Numbered from the stretch's first letter, positions 35,272 through 45,729 are shown. The stretch: DNA of 64,000 nucleotides from Lachnospiraceae bacterium (GCA_022769625.1 JALEJP010000083.1:34017-98016); one strand, 5' to 3'. Numbers and translations are program-made. The notes: generated by a model not told the origin, from the sequence alone.

Positions 35272-37551
35272 TCATGTTCTGTCATACTGTATGGTAATTT
35301 TATCAAATCCCTTGTTTATTTCAATATATTCTTCCACTTTCTGTTTGATCCGAAGCAATATCCGGTCATTTTCATGGCGGACATAGATCACCTTCCGGTA
35401 CAGATCGTTCACTTTGGATACGGTCTCATCTGCCGGTCCCACCACCTTCACCGCGCCATTTGCGGTCAGTCTGTCCAGGTATTTTTTCAAATACTCCATA
35501 GCCATCTGCAGGTAAGCCTCATCCTCCCCAATGCCATGGATGGTAAACAGTCCTTGCACCGGCGGATATCCCATCAGCTTCCGGTACAGAATCTCCTGGC
35601 TGTAAAATGCCCGATAATCCTGTTTCGCCGCAGCCTGAATACTGTAATTATCCGGCTCATAAGTCTGAATCACCACTCTTCCCTCCTGCTCTCCTCTTCC
35701 GGCTCTCCCGGCCGCCTGGGCAAGAAGCTGAAAAGTACGCTCAGCCGCCGTGTAATCGTTCATATGGAGGGACAGATCAGCTGCCAGTACCCCCACCAGT
35801 GTTACATTTGGAAAATCATGCCCTTTTACAATCATCTGTGTTCCCACCAGGATGTCCGCCTCCTGATTGGCAAAGGCTGTGAGAATCTTCACATGCCCGT
35901 CCTTCTCTCTGGTGGTATCCATATCCATCCGCAAAATACGCGCTTTCGGAAAAATGCGCTGAACCTGCTCGCTCACCTGCTGGGTGCCAACCTGAAAACT
36001 CCCGATAAAAGGAGAACCACATTGGGGACATACCGATGGATTGGGAGCCGTATAACCACAGTAATGGCAGACAAGCCGCTCTGCCTGCGTTCCCTTTCCG
36101 TGGAGGGCAAGAGATACATTACAGTGGGGACAGCCGGCCACATATCCGCAGGACCGACATGCCACAAAACCGGCATACCCTCTCCGGTTCAGAAACAGCA
36201 TCACCTGCTGATTTCCATCCAGGCACTCCTGCATCCACTCCATAAGTCTGCCGCTTAGGATACCCCGATTGCCCTCTTTTAATTCCAGACGCATATCCTC
36301 AACCGATACTTTTGGCAGTTCCCGCCGATTGACACGGTTTTTCAGTTCAAACAGTGTATACTCCCCAACCCTGGCCCGATAATAGGATTCCACAGACGGT
36401 GTTGCCGATCCAAGTACAACTCTGGCACCCTCCATAGATGCCCGCCGGATGGCCGCTTCCCTGGCATGGTAACGCGGGGCACTCTCACTTTTGTAGGATT
36501 CCTCATGCTCTTCGTCCATAATGATAATACCCAGATTTGAAAACGGTGTGAACAATGCCGATCTGGGACCGATCATAATATCAATCAGTCCGTTTTTTGC
36601 CTTCTCATACTGGTCATACCGTTCTCCCGCTGAAAGTCTGGAATGCAAAATCGATACCCTCTCACCAAACCGACGGCAAAAACGCATCACCGTCTGATAG
36701 GTCAGAGCGATTTCCGGAATCAGCACGATTGCCTGCTCCCCCCTTTCCAGCGCACAGGCAATCAATTCCATGTATACTTCCGTCTTTCCACTGCCTGTCA
36801 CACCGTGAATCAGAAAGGTTTCGCCGCCTGACTCCTCCCATCTTTCTGAAATCGCATCTACAATCTTCTGCTGTTCCTCATTTAAAACGATCGCTTCCCC
36901 GTTCTTTTCAAAGTTCTTTGCAAACGCACTGCCCTCCTGTACCCATTCCGTTGGATCCCGGTAAATGCGGCTGCTTTCCAGGCATACGATTTTTTGTTCC
37001 TCCAGTGCCCGGATCACCGTTTTCGGTATGCCAAGCTCCCCTGTCACAAACCCCACAGGGAGTACGGCCTGCCTGTCATTCTGCAGTCTCTGACGGTCAA
37101 GCAGAGAGGAAAGCAGTCTCGCTCTGGCTTTCTGGTGTTTCTTTTCAAAAAATGCCAGTCTCTCTTCCCCCTCTTCCAGGGAAAGCAACAGCCGTACCTG
37201 TTCTTTCTGTTTTTCCTTTGTCTTTTTCTTTACCGGCAGAACCGCCTTCAGCGCCTGAATCATCGTGGATCCGTAATATTCACGCATCCAGGCTGCAAGC
37301 GCAATCAGTCTGCCCTCCACATCCGTCTGTTTTTCACAGACTCCGCAGATGTCCTTTATCCTGTCAACGGGATATTCCGGCTGCTTTGTCAGTTCCAAAA
37401 CATAACCGGACACACGCCGGTTGCCACGTCCAAATGGGATCTCCACCGCAGTGCCCGCATGAATCTTTCCGCACAGAGTATCCGGCACATGGTACTGAAA
37501 GGTCTTATCCAGCTTTTCGTGACTGATATCCACGATAATATTTGCATACAT
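35272..37551 (-). CDS. priA: Primosomal protein N' (replication restart helicase)
   Basis: PriA reloads the replisome at stalled forks. An N-terminal 3'-DNA-binding domain (ANIIVDISHEKLDKTFQY) precedes a superfamily 2 helicase core with GVTGSGKTEVYM (Walker A), IIMDEEHEESYK (DEEH), and LGSATPS. The zinc-binding insertion is CRSCGYVAGCPHCN plus CHYCGYTAPNPSVCPQCG, eight cysteines. QAAGRAGRG is motif VI. The track start at 37572 adds seven residues; homologues begin near the ATG at 37551, although neither start has a good ribosome site. Confidence 0.94.
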   Translation of the reverse strand: MYANIIVDISHEKLDKTFQYHVPDTLCGKIHAGTAVEIPFGRGNRRVSGYVLELTKQPEYPVDRIKDICGVCEKQTDVEGRLIALAAWMREYYGSTMIQALKAVLPVKKKTKEKQKEQVRLLLSLEEGEERLAFFEKKHQKARARLLSSLLDRQRLQNDRQAVLPVGFVTGELGIPKTVIRALEEQKIVCLESSRIYRDPTEWVQEGSAFAKNFEKNGEAIVLNEEQQKIVDAISERWEESGGETFLIHGVTGSGKTEVYMELIACALERGEQAIVLIPEIALTYQTVMRFCRRFGERVSILHSRLSAGERYDQYEKAKNGLIDIMIGPRSALFTPFSNLGIIIMDEEHEESYKSESAPRYHAREAAIRRASMEGARVVLGSATPSVESYYRARVGEYTLFELKNRVNRRELPKVSVEDMRLELKEGNRGILSGRLMEWMQECLDGNQQVMLFLNRRGYAGFVACRSCGYVAGCPHCNVSLALHGKGTQAERLVCHYCGYTAPNPSVCPQCGSPFIGSFQVGTQQVSEQVQRIFPKARILRMDMDTTREKDGHVKILTAFANQEADILVGTQMIVKGHDFPNVTLVGVLAADLSLHMNDYTAAERTFQLLAQAAGRAGRGEQEGRVVIQTYEPDNYSIQAAAKQDYRAFYSQEILYRKLMGYPPVQGLFTIHGIGEDEAYLQMAMEYLKKYLDRLTANGAVKVVGPADETVSKVNDLYRKVIYVRHENDRILLRIKQKVEEYIEINKGFDKITIQYDRT

Positions 37552-37602
37552 TTCTTCGCAGCTCTGCTCCATTTCCTCTGCACACTCTGTCAGTTCCCTT
37601 TA

Positions 37603-39084
37603 TTACTGTTCTGCGGCTTTTGCCGCATCTTCGGCAAGAATCTCCTGAATCAGCACACGCTCATCCATTGGATATTTCTTCCCTTTGATTTCCTGATAAT
37701 CTTCATGTCCTTTTCCGGCAAGCACGATCACATCTCCCGGCTGTCCGTGATGGATCGCCCAGGCAATGGCCTCCTTCCGGTCCGGAATCTCCACATATTT
37801 ACCGTCTGTTTTCTCGATGCCGGTACGGATATCTGCGATGATATCCAATGGCTCCTCAAATCTTGGATTATCTGAGGTAATGATCGTCAGATCAGCCAAT
37901 CGGCCCGACACCTCACCCATCTCAAACCTTCTGGATTTTGCCCTGTTTCCGCCGCATCCAAAAAGACAGACCAGACGTTTTGGATTGTATTCCTTCAGGG
38001 TGGTCAGCAGGCTTTCCAGACTCATGGCATTGTGGGCATAGTCGATCATCAGTGTGAATTCATCCGACACCTTTATCATCTCAATGCGTCCTTTTACCTT
38101 TGCCTTTGCAAGCGCATCCACGATATCCTCCTTTGCCACACCGAAATGACGGCAGATTGCAATGGCCGTCAGCGAATTATACACACTGAATTTGCCCGGT
38201 ATATCGATTTCCACATCCAGTGAAAAATCGCTGCCTTTCACCGTGTAGTCGATGCCAAGATATCCTGGACGCGATACCAGCTTTGTGTTCTCCGCTCTCA
38301 GATCTGCATTCTCAGAGAACCCGAAAGTCTCAATCTGGCAGGTATGTCCTGCAAGCACCTGTTCCAAATGTCTGTCATCCGCATTCACAATGCCAAGCCT
38401 GCACTGCTGAAACAAAAGTCCCTTACAGTGCATGTAATCCTCAAAGCTTGCATGCTCTGCCGGTCCGATGTGATCCGGCTCAATATTGGTAAAGATACCG
38501 ATTTCAAAAGGTATCCCTGCGGTACGGTGCAGCATCAGCCCCTGGGAAGAAACCTCCATGACGACACAGTCACAGCCCGCCTCCACCATCTGATGAAAAT
38601 AGTTCTGTATGGTATAGGATTCCGGCGTGGTATTGGCTGCCGGTATCCTCGCCTCCCCGATAATCGCCTCGATGGTACCGATCAGCCCCACCTTATGACC
38701 GGCAGACTCCAGAATGGATTTCACCATATAAGTAGTGGTAGTCTTGCCCTTTGTGCCGGTAATACCGATCACTTTCAGCTTTTCTGCGGGATAATCAAAA
38801 TATGCCGCGGAAATCAGGGCCATCGCATAGCGGCTGTCTTTTACACGGATCACCGTCACATCCTCCGGTACCTCCAGTGCTTCCTCTGCCACCAGAACCT
38901 TTGCTCCTTTTGCGATAACATCCGCCGCATACCTGTGCCCGTCTGAGACTGCTCCCCTGATACAGAAAAACAGGGAACCTTCCCCGGCCTTTCTGGAATC
39001 GTTGACAATGTCTGTCACATCCACATCCAGAGAACCATTTATGCATTCATAATCCAGTCGTTCCAATAGTTTTGTTAATTTCAT
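37603..39084 (-). CDS. murE: UDP-N-acetylmuramyl-tripeptide synthetase, meso-diaminopimelate type
   Basis: MurE adds the third amino acid of the stem peptide. The ATP loop is ITGTKGKTTTTYM near residue 112; NTTPES, TNIEPDHIG and DYAHN follow. The substrate motif is SDNPRFEEP; DNPR marks meso-diaminopimelate enzymes, while lysine enzymes differ there. This predicts a DAP-type wall. The ATG at 39084 has GGAGG eight bases upstream, giving 493 residues; the track start is 15 bases too early. It is far from the dcw cluster and leads the priA operon. Confidence 0.95.
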   Translation of the reverse strand: MKLTKLLERLDYECINGSLDVDVTDIVNDSRKAGEGSLFFCIRGAVSDGHRYAADVIAKGAKVLVAEEALEVPEDVTVIRVKDSRYAMALISAAYFDYPAEKLKVIGITGTKGKTTTTYMVKSILESAGHKVGLIGTIEAIIGEARIPAANTTPESYTIQNYFHQMVEAGCDCVVMEVSSQGLMLHRTAGIPFEIGIFTNIEPDHIGPAEHASFEDYMHCKGLLFQQCRLGIVNADDRHLEQVLAGHTCQIETFGFSENADLRAENTKLVSRPGYLGIDYTVKGSDFSLDVEIDIPGKFSVYNSLTAIAICRHFGVAKEDIVDALAKAKVKGRIEMIKVSDEFTLMIDYAHNAMSLESLLTTLKEYNPKRLVCLFGCGGNRAKSRRFEMGEVSGRLADLTIITSDNPRFEEPLDIIADIRTGIEKTDGKYVEIPDRKEAIAWAIHHGQPGDVIVLAGKGHEDYQEIKGKKYPMDERVLIQEILAEDAAKAAEQ

Positions 39085-39149
39085 GGCACATACCTCCATA
39101 AATCAGTCAGGGCCAAATGCCCGGAACATTATTACACTATAGGATAGCA

Positions 39150-39198
39150 CAGAAAGAGGGCTGTTGCAAACATAAAAATTTACAGCAGCCCTTCCTTT
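39150..39198. terminator. Hairpin between the 77-residue gene and murE
   Basis: GGGCTGTTG and CAGCAGCCC form a stem flanked by pyrimidine-rich tails on either strand. It follows the stop of the small gene directly. Confidence 0.6.
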
Positions 39199-39431
39199 TA
39201 CCATGTTTTCAGGATTTCTATGATCTCTTCCTCGTAATCGCCCAGAATATCCTCCTGACGTCCCACCGTGCGCACATTTGTTTCCGCCCCATAGCCTCCA
39301 TCTTCAAATTCCCAGATATGATAACTCAGTCCTCTGTGCTCAAAGTCGATGCTTCCAAGTCCCTCTTCCTCCGTATAGCTGTATTTCCATCCCTGTTTAT
39401 CCAGATAATTTCTGATTTTCTTCAGACGCAT
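39198..39431 (-). CDS. Small conserved-looking hypothetical protein
   Basis: I do not recognise a named family. The 77 residues are acidic, with an N-terminal basic helix (RLKKIRNYLDKQGW), then a beta-like region (YSYTEEEGLGSIDFEHRGLSYHIWEFEDG) and a C-terminal helix ending EIIEILKTW. The layout suggests a compact alpha/beta domain, cytoplasmic. It follows the DUF3786 gene by 30 bases and is probably cotranscribed with it. A terminator follows. Confidence 0.65.
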   Translation of the reverse strand: MRLKKIRNYLDKQGWKYSYTEEEGLGSIDFEHRGLSYHIWEFEDGGYGAETNVRTVGRQEDILGDYEEEIIEILKTW

Positions 39432-39461
39432 GTTATCTCCTCCTGTTTCTCATTTCTTTTC

Positions 39462-40109
39462 TCAATTTACGGAAAATCCGCGTTTTTCTGACGTGACGCC
39501 TGCGTGCTTCATCAGACGGATCATTCCCTCCGTGGCAATGCTCACCATGCTTTCCACATGAATAAATCCGGTGCTGCCTGCATCAAACAGAATATTTGCC
39601 TGGGCTTTGAACTCCTCATCCCCCTCCCAGAAAAGATACTGTACCGGAATACAGGCAAATCCGGACAGCTGTATTCCCACATCACCGTGTGGCAGACGGA
39701 TACCGCCCATCTTTTCCGCCGCAAACGCCAGTGCATCCCCATGTCCGGAAAAAGCTGCCGCAAAATCCTCGATCACACCCTTCTGAAAGGCCGGCACAAA
39801 GGGTCTTGCATCCGGAAGCCCGGAAAAGGGCACCCATTGACCGGTAAGAGCTGCTTTTGGCTTTGCATACCAGAGCAGCGTATAGATGTTCAGTTTTTCC
39901 GTGCTTGTGACCGGTTCATCATCCTCCATGGCACAGATTTCTCCGGTACACAGAGAGATCGCGTATTTCCGGTCAAAATGATACAGGGTAAAACAATTTC
40001 CCTCATTTTTCAACTCCGGAAGCTTCTCCAAAAGCACCTTATGGTCCATGTTTAAAAATTTCACAGCCCATTGGTCACAAAGTTTCTCATAATTGGATAT
40101 CCGTTCCAT
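39462..40109 (-). CDS. DUF3786 domain protein
   Basis: The 215-residue protein matches my memory of DUF3786 proteins of Clostridia. It has an internal YHFDRKYAISLCTGEI motif, a DALAFAAEKMGG segment and the C-terminal FWEGDEEFKAQANILFDAG motif. No membrane span or signal peptide is visible. In other anaerobes this domain is often beside corrinoid or methyl-transfer genes, but no such neighbour is present here. GAGGAGG precedes the ATG. Function unknown. Confidence 0.7.
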   Translation of the reverse strand: MERISNYEKLCDQWAVKFLNMDHKVLLEKLPELKNEGNCFTLYHFDRKYAISLCTGEICAMEDDEPVTSTEKLNIYTLLWYAKPKAALTGQWVPFSGLPDARPFVPAFQKGVIEDFAAAFSGHGDALAFAAEKMGGIRLPHGDVGIQLSGFACIPVQYLFWEGDEEFKAQANILFDAGSTGFIHVESMVSIATEGMIRLMKHAGVTSEKRGFSVN

Positions 40110-40207
40110 TTCACTCCTCCTCTGTATGGGAAACAGTCAGCCGATATTCCCTGTCTCCCATCTGTGCTGCTTCCCCTTCAGATTCCCTGCATATGGAAGC
40201 AGCAGAA

Positions 40208-40240
40208 AGCCGCAGGAAAGCTCCTGCGGCTCCACCGGCA
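40208..40240 (-). terminator. Hairpin after the large glycosidase gene
   Basis: AGCCGCAGGA and TCCTGCGGCT form a perfect 10-bp stem about 45 bases after the stop on the minus strand. The following tail (TTTCTGCTGC) is only weakly T-rich. Confidence 0.6.
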
Positions 40241-40274
40241 CATAAATCCCGCTGCCCAAAGCAGAATCAGCGTA

Positions 40275-43200
40275 TTATTTTTTTACTTTTTTGCTTTTGG
40301 AAGCCGGTCCATATAACTTTTTATTCTTTGCAACTACTTTGTAATATACAACCTTTCCTTTTACCTTACTGTCTGTAAAGGAAGTCTTTTTCAGCTCCTT
40401 CACTTTTTTATAGGTACCGTTTGCCGAGGTTGCTTTCAGTACAACATATCCGGCTGCATCTTTTTGCTTTTTCCAGCTTACCGTGATCTTGCTTCCGGAT
40501 TTCTTCGCCTTCAGACCGGTTACCGCCTTTGGAAGCTTCTTTGTGGAAATAACAGCAGACGCGCTCGTGATCGTCTTAACATTATCACCATTTGCACAAA
40601 CCTCATAACGGTTCACTGCTCCGCCCTTCGGCGTCTTATCCAGGAAGGAGGCTCCGGCTGTCGTTCCGATCGTCTTGCCATTTCTCTTGATCGTATAGGA
40701 AACCGCACCGGAAACCTTTGCCCATTTTACGGTTACCCCTTTATAACTGCTCTTCGCACTGCTGATTTTCGGTGCAGCCAGCTGCACTTTCTGCGGTGCC
40801 TCTGTCTCCGTGGATGGCGTTTCGGTCTCCGTCTGGAGGGTCTGCAGATTTGCCTTTGCACGTTCCAGATCCTGAAGCGCTGCCTTGAGTACTTCGGCTG
40901 AAGTGCCTTCCTCTATCGCTTTTTCTGCTGCAAGAATTGCCTCCTGGAATGCTTTCCAGCTTGCATCCGTATAATTGCCCTGCTTCATTTCTCTGGCTTC
41001 TGCCACCTGCGCATTCAGCTGTTCTTTTGCCTGCTCATATTCCGGATCCACGTTCTTCGTCCATTTTGCGTATAAGATGGTATCCTTTGTAATGGCAGCG
41101 GCAGGATCAAACGCCTTCGTGCACGCATAATCCGTATACCAGCCTTCGAACGTATCGATACCTCTGACCGGATCCTCCGGCATGGAAACGGTTTCCCCGT
41201 CCACAACACTGGCATCTGCGATCTCTGTACCTCCTGCTGTCTGGAAGCTTACTTTGTACTGCTTTGTCCAGTCTGCAAACAGATGCAGATCTGCATTCAC
41301 CGGTGCTGCCTCGGTGTAAGGAACAGTGCAGTTCACATTGCTGTACCAGCCTTTAAATACATAACCTTCTCTTACCGGTGTTTCCGGAAGCTCCCAGCTC
41401 TCTCCTGCTTTCACTTTCAGAGAGGATATGGTATTGCCGCCTTTGGTGTCAAAGGTGATCGTAAAGCTGTCCGGTTTTGTCTCTTCACCGCCGCCTAAGC
41501 TTTCACCGTATACTTCCACCTCGCACACATGGTTTCCGCCATGGCTGCCGCCGGTAGTCAGGACACTTCCGCGCATATAAATACGGATATAACGTACTTC
41601 TTCCCCATCTGCTTCAAAAATTTTGCCTGCAGATGTCTCAGCGTAAGCCTCATCCGGATCTGCCAGTTTTGCATCGGAAAGCAATCCGTATGCCTGATCT
41701 GCTCTGGACACAGAGCTGAACAGTACCGTATCCTTCTGATCAAAAACTGCATCTTTCGAAGCGATCACAATGGTATCCTGATAAGTACGCCCATCTGCAT
41801 AATATCTCCACATTTTCACCTTGTCCAGCTTAAACACATCGCCCAGATCAATCTGGAAATATGCGCTCGTTCCGGCAAGTGCAGCGCTCTCAAAGCTGTC
41901 CGCAGTACAGGTGTAGGAATTTGTACCCGTGTCACCGTCGATCATCTTTCCTGCAGGACTCTGAGAGTTGGAAATATCTTCGTCCGTATCTGCACGTTTC
42001 ACGGATATACGGGAAGCTTCCAGAGGAATCTTACCATTCTCATCCGGAACAATACCGGAGCCGGTACCGCCGGATTCTTCACCCACTGCCGATTTCTTTT
42101 CCTCCAGATCTGCCAGCATCAGTGTACTGTTCTTTACCTCTGCTTCGCTTACCTGCATGGAAAGTCCGGCACTTCCAAGTGTCACTGCTGCTGCATCGAT
42201 ATCCCGGATTCCACCTGAAATATCATATTTGCTGTTGCTGAGTGTTCCGTTGATATAAACCTTAATGACACCATTTCTCTCACGGATTCCTGCAACATGT
42301 TTCCATGTACCGTCATCCACCGCTTCTTTTGATGTTACAGATACATCACCAACTGTAAATACCAGATTGCCGTCCGCATCGATGGACAGGCTGTATTCAT
42401 CGCCCTGTTTCAGCAGATCTGCATCTTTTCCCGTTGTACGGATATAAGCAGACACACTGAAGTCCGCATCGCCTGTAATACTGTCGGAAGAAGCCAGATC
42501 ATAAGCTTTCGTCAATGCGATCGTGTTTTTGCCCTCCAGCTGCGCGTCTGTACTCTCTGTCACGCCGGATGCATTTTTCAGCTCCGAAGCTGTGTAAGCC
42601 TTCGCCACCAGATCATTCTCATAATATGGAACCTCAAGATCGTAAGTCTTTGTATTGCCGCTCAGATCCTGAATGCCTGTAAGTCTGACAGAAGCCGTAT
42701 CTCCCACAGCCAGCGGGCTGCCAAGGGTCAGCGTCACTTTCTTTTCATCTGCTGCCAGATAAATGTCTGTCACAGAATTGCCAGTTACCTGTGCCGATGC
42801 TGCCTCCACACTGACACGCTCATCAAAAGTAAGCTCAATTGTTGTGGATGAACCTGTTTTCGCACGGGTAACGGAAGCTGCTGTCTCATCCGCCTCAGTG
42901 GAAAGAGACCAGATTCTTGCCTCACCCGGCTGCAGTGTAATGCTTATGGTATCACCGTATCGGAGTGTGGTATATTCCGTCTGGGCATCTGTGGTCTTAT
43001 AATCCAGAATCGTTGTGCGGATCAAAGTCTTTCCTTCCAGTTCTTCAGAAACACCGATGTTGCGGTCCAGCGTAAAGGTCAGTGTCTTTACACTTGCACT
43101 TGGATTTCGCATGGAAATGATACCTTCTTCCTTATCCCAGCAGGAATAACCGTAGGTATTTCCGCCATCCGGTGTGGCACCAAGAAGCTTGGCATTCTTC

Positions 43201-45629
43201 AGAATGTGATAATTCTTTCTTGCCCAGTCAAGGAATTCTGCATTAACTGCCCATTTTTCTCCCTCATCAATCATTTCCGGACTGTAGTACAGCTCCCAGA
43301 AAGCCGTTCCTCTGGTGGCCATCATATACAGATAGGTCTTAAACTCTTCATTTGTCATGGTATTTGCCAGACCGGTATCTGTTTTTCCATAAATCGGATC
43401 ATGATTATAGACATTGGCCAACGGGAACTGGAACTGTCTTTCCTTTACAAAATCAAAATATCTGCCGTCACGGTAGGACAAAAGCTGATCCACCTGTCTG
43501 GTCTGTCCCACACTGATGCGTCCGATATCGTTGCTGTTCTGAATCCAGATGGAATTTGCCCACTGCAGATACCATGGACTGGGATTTACATAACAAGTCA
43601 GATTGAACCACAGATTGTCAATGCCGTTCTTTTCTGCATTGGCTCTGAGTGCCTCGATCAGATCAATCCACGCCTCCCAGGTATCCGTGAAATAATACAT
43701 GCCATTTTTGCCGCCTGTCATATGCTTATGACTGGTGTTGGTACATGCTTTCGTTGCAAAACCATCCAGTTTCCAGTAATTGATCTTGTATGCATCCTGC
43801 ATCTGTGTGAAGAACTCCGTCAGTTTGGAAACATAACGTCTGTCTCCCACATCAATATCGCCGGACTGTGCATTGTAAGCGCCATAACCGGCATCCTCAA
43901 TGATACGTCCCATGGCACCATTGAAATTATAACCGCCTCTTGGCCCAAGCCACACGCCAAAACTGGAACCAAAGCTCTCAGCCAGCTGCTGTGCCGGTCT
44001 GAAGCCACTTGGGAACTTGTTGTTGAACTCCCAGAAACCGGTCTCATTGTTCGTGGTACCGCAGCGTGCCACGTCATGTACGCCGTATTTTGTAGTGTTG
44101 TAGTTATTCCATCCGTCATCCACAACGTAAGAATCCATCGGAATTACGCCGGATTCTGACAGACCTTTTTCCATTCTGGTAAAGGCCGAATCAATATTGG
44201 AATCATTGATGGTCATCATGTTGTCATACCAGGAGTTGTACTGGGTACGGAAATCGGTCTTCGTTGCAATGCTGTCAATGTACTCATAGAAATCAGACTG
44301 GATGACATCCATGTCTGTGCTTCGCGCCGCACCTGCCACGGTCTGCCATGTCACATATTTGCCGTCCACCGTCATCTGATGATCTTCTTCCAGCTGCCTG
44401 AAACTTTTGCCGGAATAATAACGCATATGTGCATTCTGACTGGAATCAATCTCCGTCTCTGTCATCGGGAATTCGCATCCGAAAAACATCCCCTGAATAT
44501 AAACCGGCTGTCCCAGGGAGATGATGTCACCGCTCATGCCGCCCACGCCGGCTCCCATAACCGGATGTGTCCACACGGCATCCGTCTCATTGACATTCAT
44601 GGATTCCAGATCAATATAGTCCAGAACCGCATGTTCCGGATCATCCACCTGAATTTCCAGGAACTTACGCATGAAATGATCGCCGTCTTCCATGACAACC
44701 TTCATGGTGACATCCCAGTTGACACCATTTTTATAGAAGGTTTCAAACGGAAATTCCACCATAATGCCTGCTTTGGTATCCACAGCACGGATATTTGAGG
44801 TATCCAGCGTCATATCACTGGCTTTGATTCTCATTTCCTGTTTGCCTTCCTCTGTGTCAATCGCTTTGCTGTACATCTTGACTTCGGCAGCGGTTGTCCA
44901 GGCCTGTCCGGCGGTTTTGGGTGAAACTGCTTTCAGCTCCACATATCTTCCCTTTTTCGCCTCACTGAGATTGACATAGATGCACTCTCTTCCGTTGTAA
45001 GTAAAGGTACCTTTTGCGGCCAGATTCTCCGCACTTTCCAATGTAGCTTTGTCATTTCCCACGTACAGTTCATATTCACCGATGTCACCGTTTGTGGAAC
45101 TGTCCTGACGCGGCAGATAGGAAAATGCAGCAATCGTCTCTTCCTTCTGCATATCAAAGATCAGGTGATGAGGATACGGTGTATCCGGACTGTATTTGCT
45201 GTGCCAGATGGTACTTTCATTGTTATCGATGGTATTGGACCCTGGCCCATCCGATGCACCGGGCGTGTTGTTATACTGGTCGCTGGCCTCCGCGCTCCAG
45301 CCGCTCCGGTCGATTTCTCCCTCGATCTGGATCGTATCCTGCCGAAGCTGAATGATAAACTCCTCCGATCCACTGGCCGGAACAAAATCCAAATCTGCTC
45401 TCTTGTTATCCATTTTCTCTGTGGCAAGCTTTCCGCCGCTGGTATCAAAGACACGCTCCAGATAGACATTGCCAACCGTTACATTACCGTTCTGAATGTC
45501 TGCTTTTGCCTCGGTATCAGCCGCATAAGCAACTCCCGGATTCCTTCCCCCAGGGGACACCGGGATACTTGTGATGATCAGCGCGCCCGTCAAAGCAAGG
45601 GCTGCCAAACACTTTCCTCTCCGTTTCAC
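40275..45629 (-). CDS. Large secreted glycosidase, GH36-like, with F5/8C, LamG, InlB-repeat, FIVAR and Fn3-like modules
   Basis: A GTG at 45629, seven bases after AGGAGG, starts directly before a signal peptide (VKRRGKCLAALALTGALI); the track start is 17 codons early. Length is about 1784. By track numbering: a discoidin-like domain (110-265), a TIM-barrel catalytic region (290-930), an SbsA-like Ig unit (940-1030), LamG (1050-1190), a second discoidin-like domain (1215-1360), two InlB-type repeats, one FIVAR helix domain and two Fn3-like domains ending in Lys-rich KSKKVKK. The barrel shows YVVDDGWNNY, FGVWLGPRGG and NYWKLDGF, like the DDGW and K-x-D nucleophile motifs of GH36/GH27 alpha-galactosidases and alpha-N-acetylgalactosaminidases. 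No LPXTG. Family assignment is tentative; substrate is inferred to be a host or plant alpha-galactoside. Confidence 0.7.
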   Translation of the reverse strand: MKRRGKCLAALALTGALIITSIPVSPGGRNPGVAYAADTEAKADIQNGNVTVGNVYLERVFDTSGGKLATEKMDNKRADLDFVPASGSEEFIIQLRQDTIQIEGEIDRSGWSAEASDQYNNTPGASDGPGSNTIDNNESTIWHSKYSPDTPYPHHLIFDMQKEETIAAFSYLPRQDSSTNGDIGEYELYVGNDKATLESAENLAAKGTFTYNGRECIYVNLSEAKKGRYVELKAVSPKTAGQAWTTAAEVKMYSKAIDTEEGKQEMRIKASDMTLDTSNIRAVDTKAGIMVEFPFETFYKNGVNWDVTMKVVMEDGDHFMRKFLEIQVDDPEHAVLDYIDLESMNVNETDAVWTHPVMGAGVGGMSGDIISLGQPVYIQGMFFGCEFPMTETEIDSSQNAHMRYYSGKSFRQLEEDHQMTVDGKYVTWQTVAGAARSTDMDVIQSDFYEYIDSIATKTDFRTQYNSWYDNMMTINDSNIDSAFTRMEKGLSESGVIPMDSYVVDDGWNNYNTTKYGVHDVARCGTTNNETGFWEFNNKFPSGFRPAQQLAESFGSSFGVWLGPRGGYNFNGAMGRIIEDAGYGAYNAQSGDIDVGDRRYVSKLTEFFTQMQDAYKINYWKLDGFATKACTNTSHKHMTGGKNGMYYFTDTWEAWIDLIEALRANAEKNGIDNLWFNLTCYVNPSPWYLQWANSIWIQNSNDIGRISVGQTRQVDQLLSYRDGRYFDFVKERQFQFPLANVYNHDPIYGKTDTGLANTMTNEEFKTYLYMMATRGTAFWELYYSPEMIDEGEKWAVNAEFLDWARKNYHILKNAKLLGATPDGGNTYGYSCWDKEEGIISMRNPSASVKTLTFTLDRNIGVSEELEGKTLIRTTILDYKTTDAQTEYTTLRYGDTISITLQPGEARIWSLSTEADETAASVTRAKTGSSTTIELTFDERVSVEAASAQVTGNSVTDIYLAADEKKVTLTLGSPLAVGDTASVRLTGIQDLSGNTKTYDLEVPYYENDLVAKAYTASELKNASGVTESTDAQLEGKNTIALTKAYDLASSDSITGDADFSVSAYIRTTGKDADLLKQGDEYSLSIDADGNLVFTVGDVSVTSKEAVDDGTWKHVAGIRERNGVIKVYINGTLSNSKYDISGGIRDIDAAAVTLGSAGLSMQVSEAEVKNSTLMLADLEEKKSAVGEESGGTGSGIVPDENGKIPLEASRISVKRADTDEDISNSQSPAGKMIDGDTGTNSYTCTADSFESAALAGTSAYFQIDLGDVFKLDKVKMWRYYADGRTYQDTIVIASKDAVFDQKDTVLFSSVSRADQAYGLLSDAKLADPDEAYAETSAGKIFEADGEEVRYIRIYMRGSVLTTGGSHGGNHVCEVEVYGESLGGGEETKPDSFTITFDTKGGNTISSLKVKAGESWELPETPVREGYVFKGWYSNVNCTVPYTEAAPVNADLHLFADWTKQYKVSFQTAGGTEIADASVVDGETVSMPEDPVRGIDTFEGWYTDYACTKAFDPAAAITKDTILYAKWTKNVDPEYEQAKEQLNAQVAEAREMKQGNYTDASWKAFQEAILAAEKAIEEGTSAEVLKAALQDLERAKANLQTLQTETETPSTETEAPQKVQLAAPKISSAKSSYKGVTVKWAKVSGAVSYTIKRNGKTIGTTAGASFLDKTPKGGAVNRYEVCANGDNVKTITSASAVISTKKLPKAVTGLKAKKSGSKITVSWKKQKDAAGYVVLKATSANGTYKKVKELKKTSFTDSKVKGKVVYYKVVAKNKKLYGPASKSKKVKK

Positions 45630-45689
45630 AAAATCTCCTCCTTTTGTTGTTTTATGCAATATGTCCATAACCCCCAACATATTAAATAA

Positions 45690-45718
45690 ATTTTAGCATT
45701 TCTATCTATATAAGTCAA
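45690..45718 (-). promoter_or_regulatory. Predicted promoter of the large glycosidase
   Basis: On the minus strand TTGACT and TAAAAT are exactly 17 bases apart, about 60 bases upstream of the GTG start. Confidence 0.65.
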
Positions 45719-45729
45719 TTTTTCCCTTG

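Noticed and set aside
35227-36258. 343-residue plus-strand ORF opposite priA
   Set aside because: Antisense to conserved helicase motifs; no start signal.
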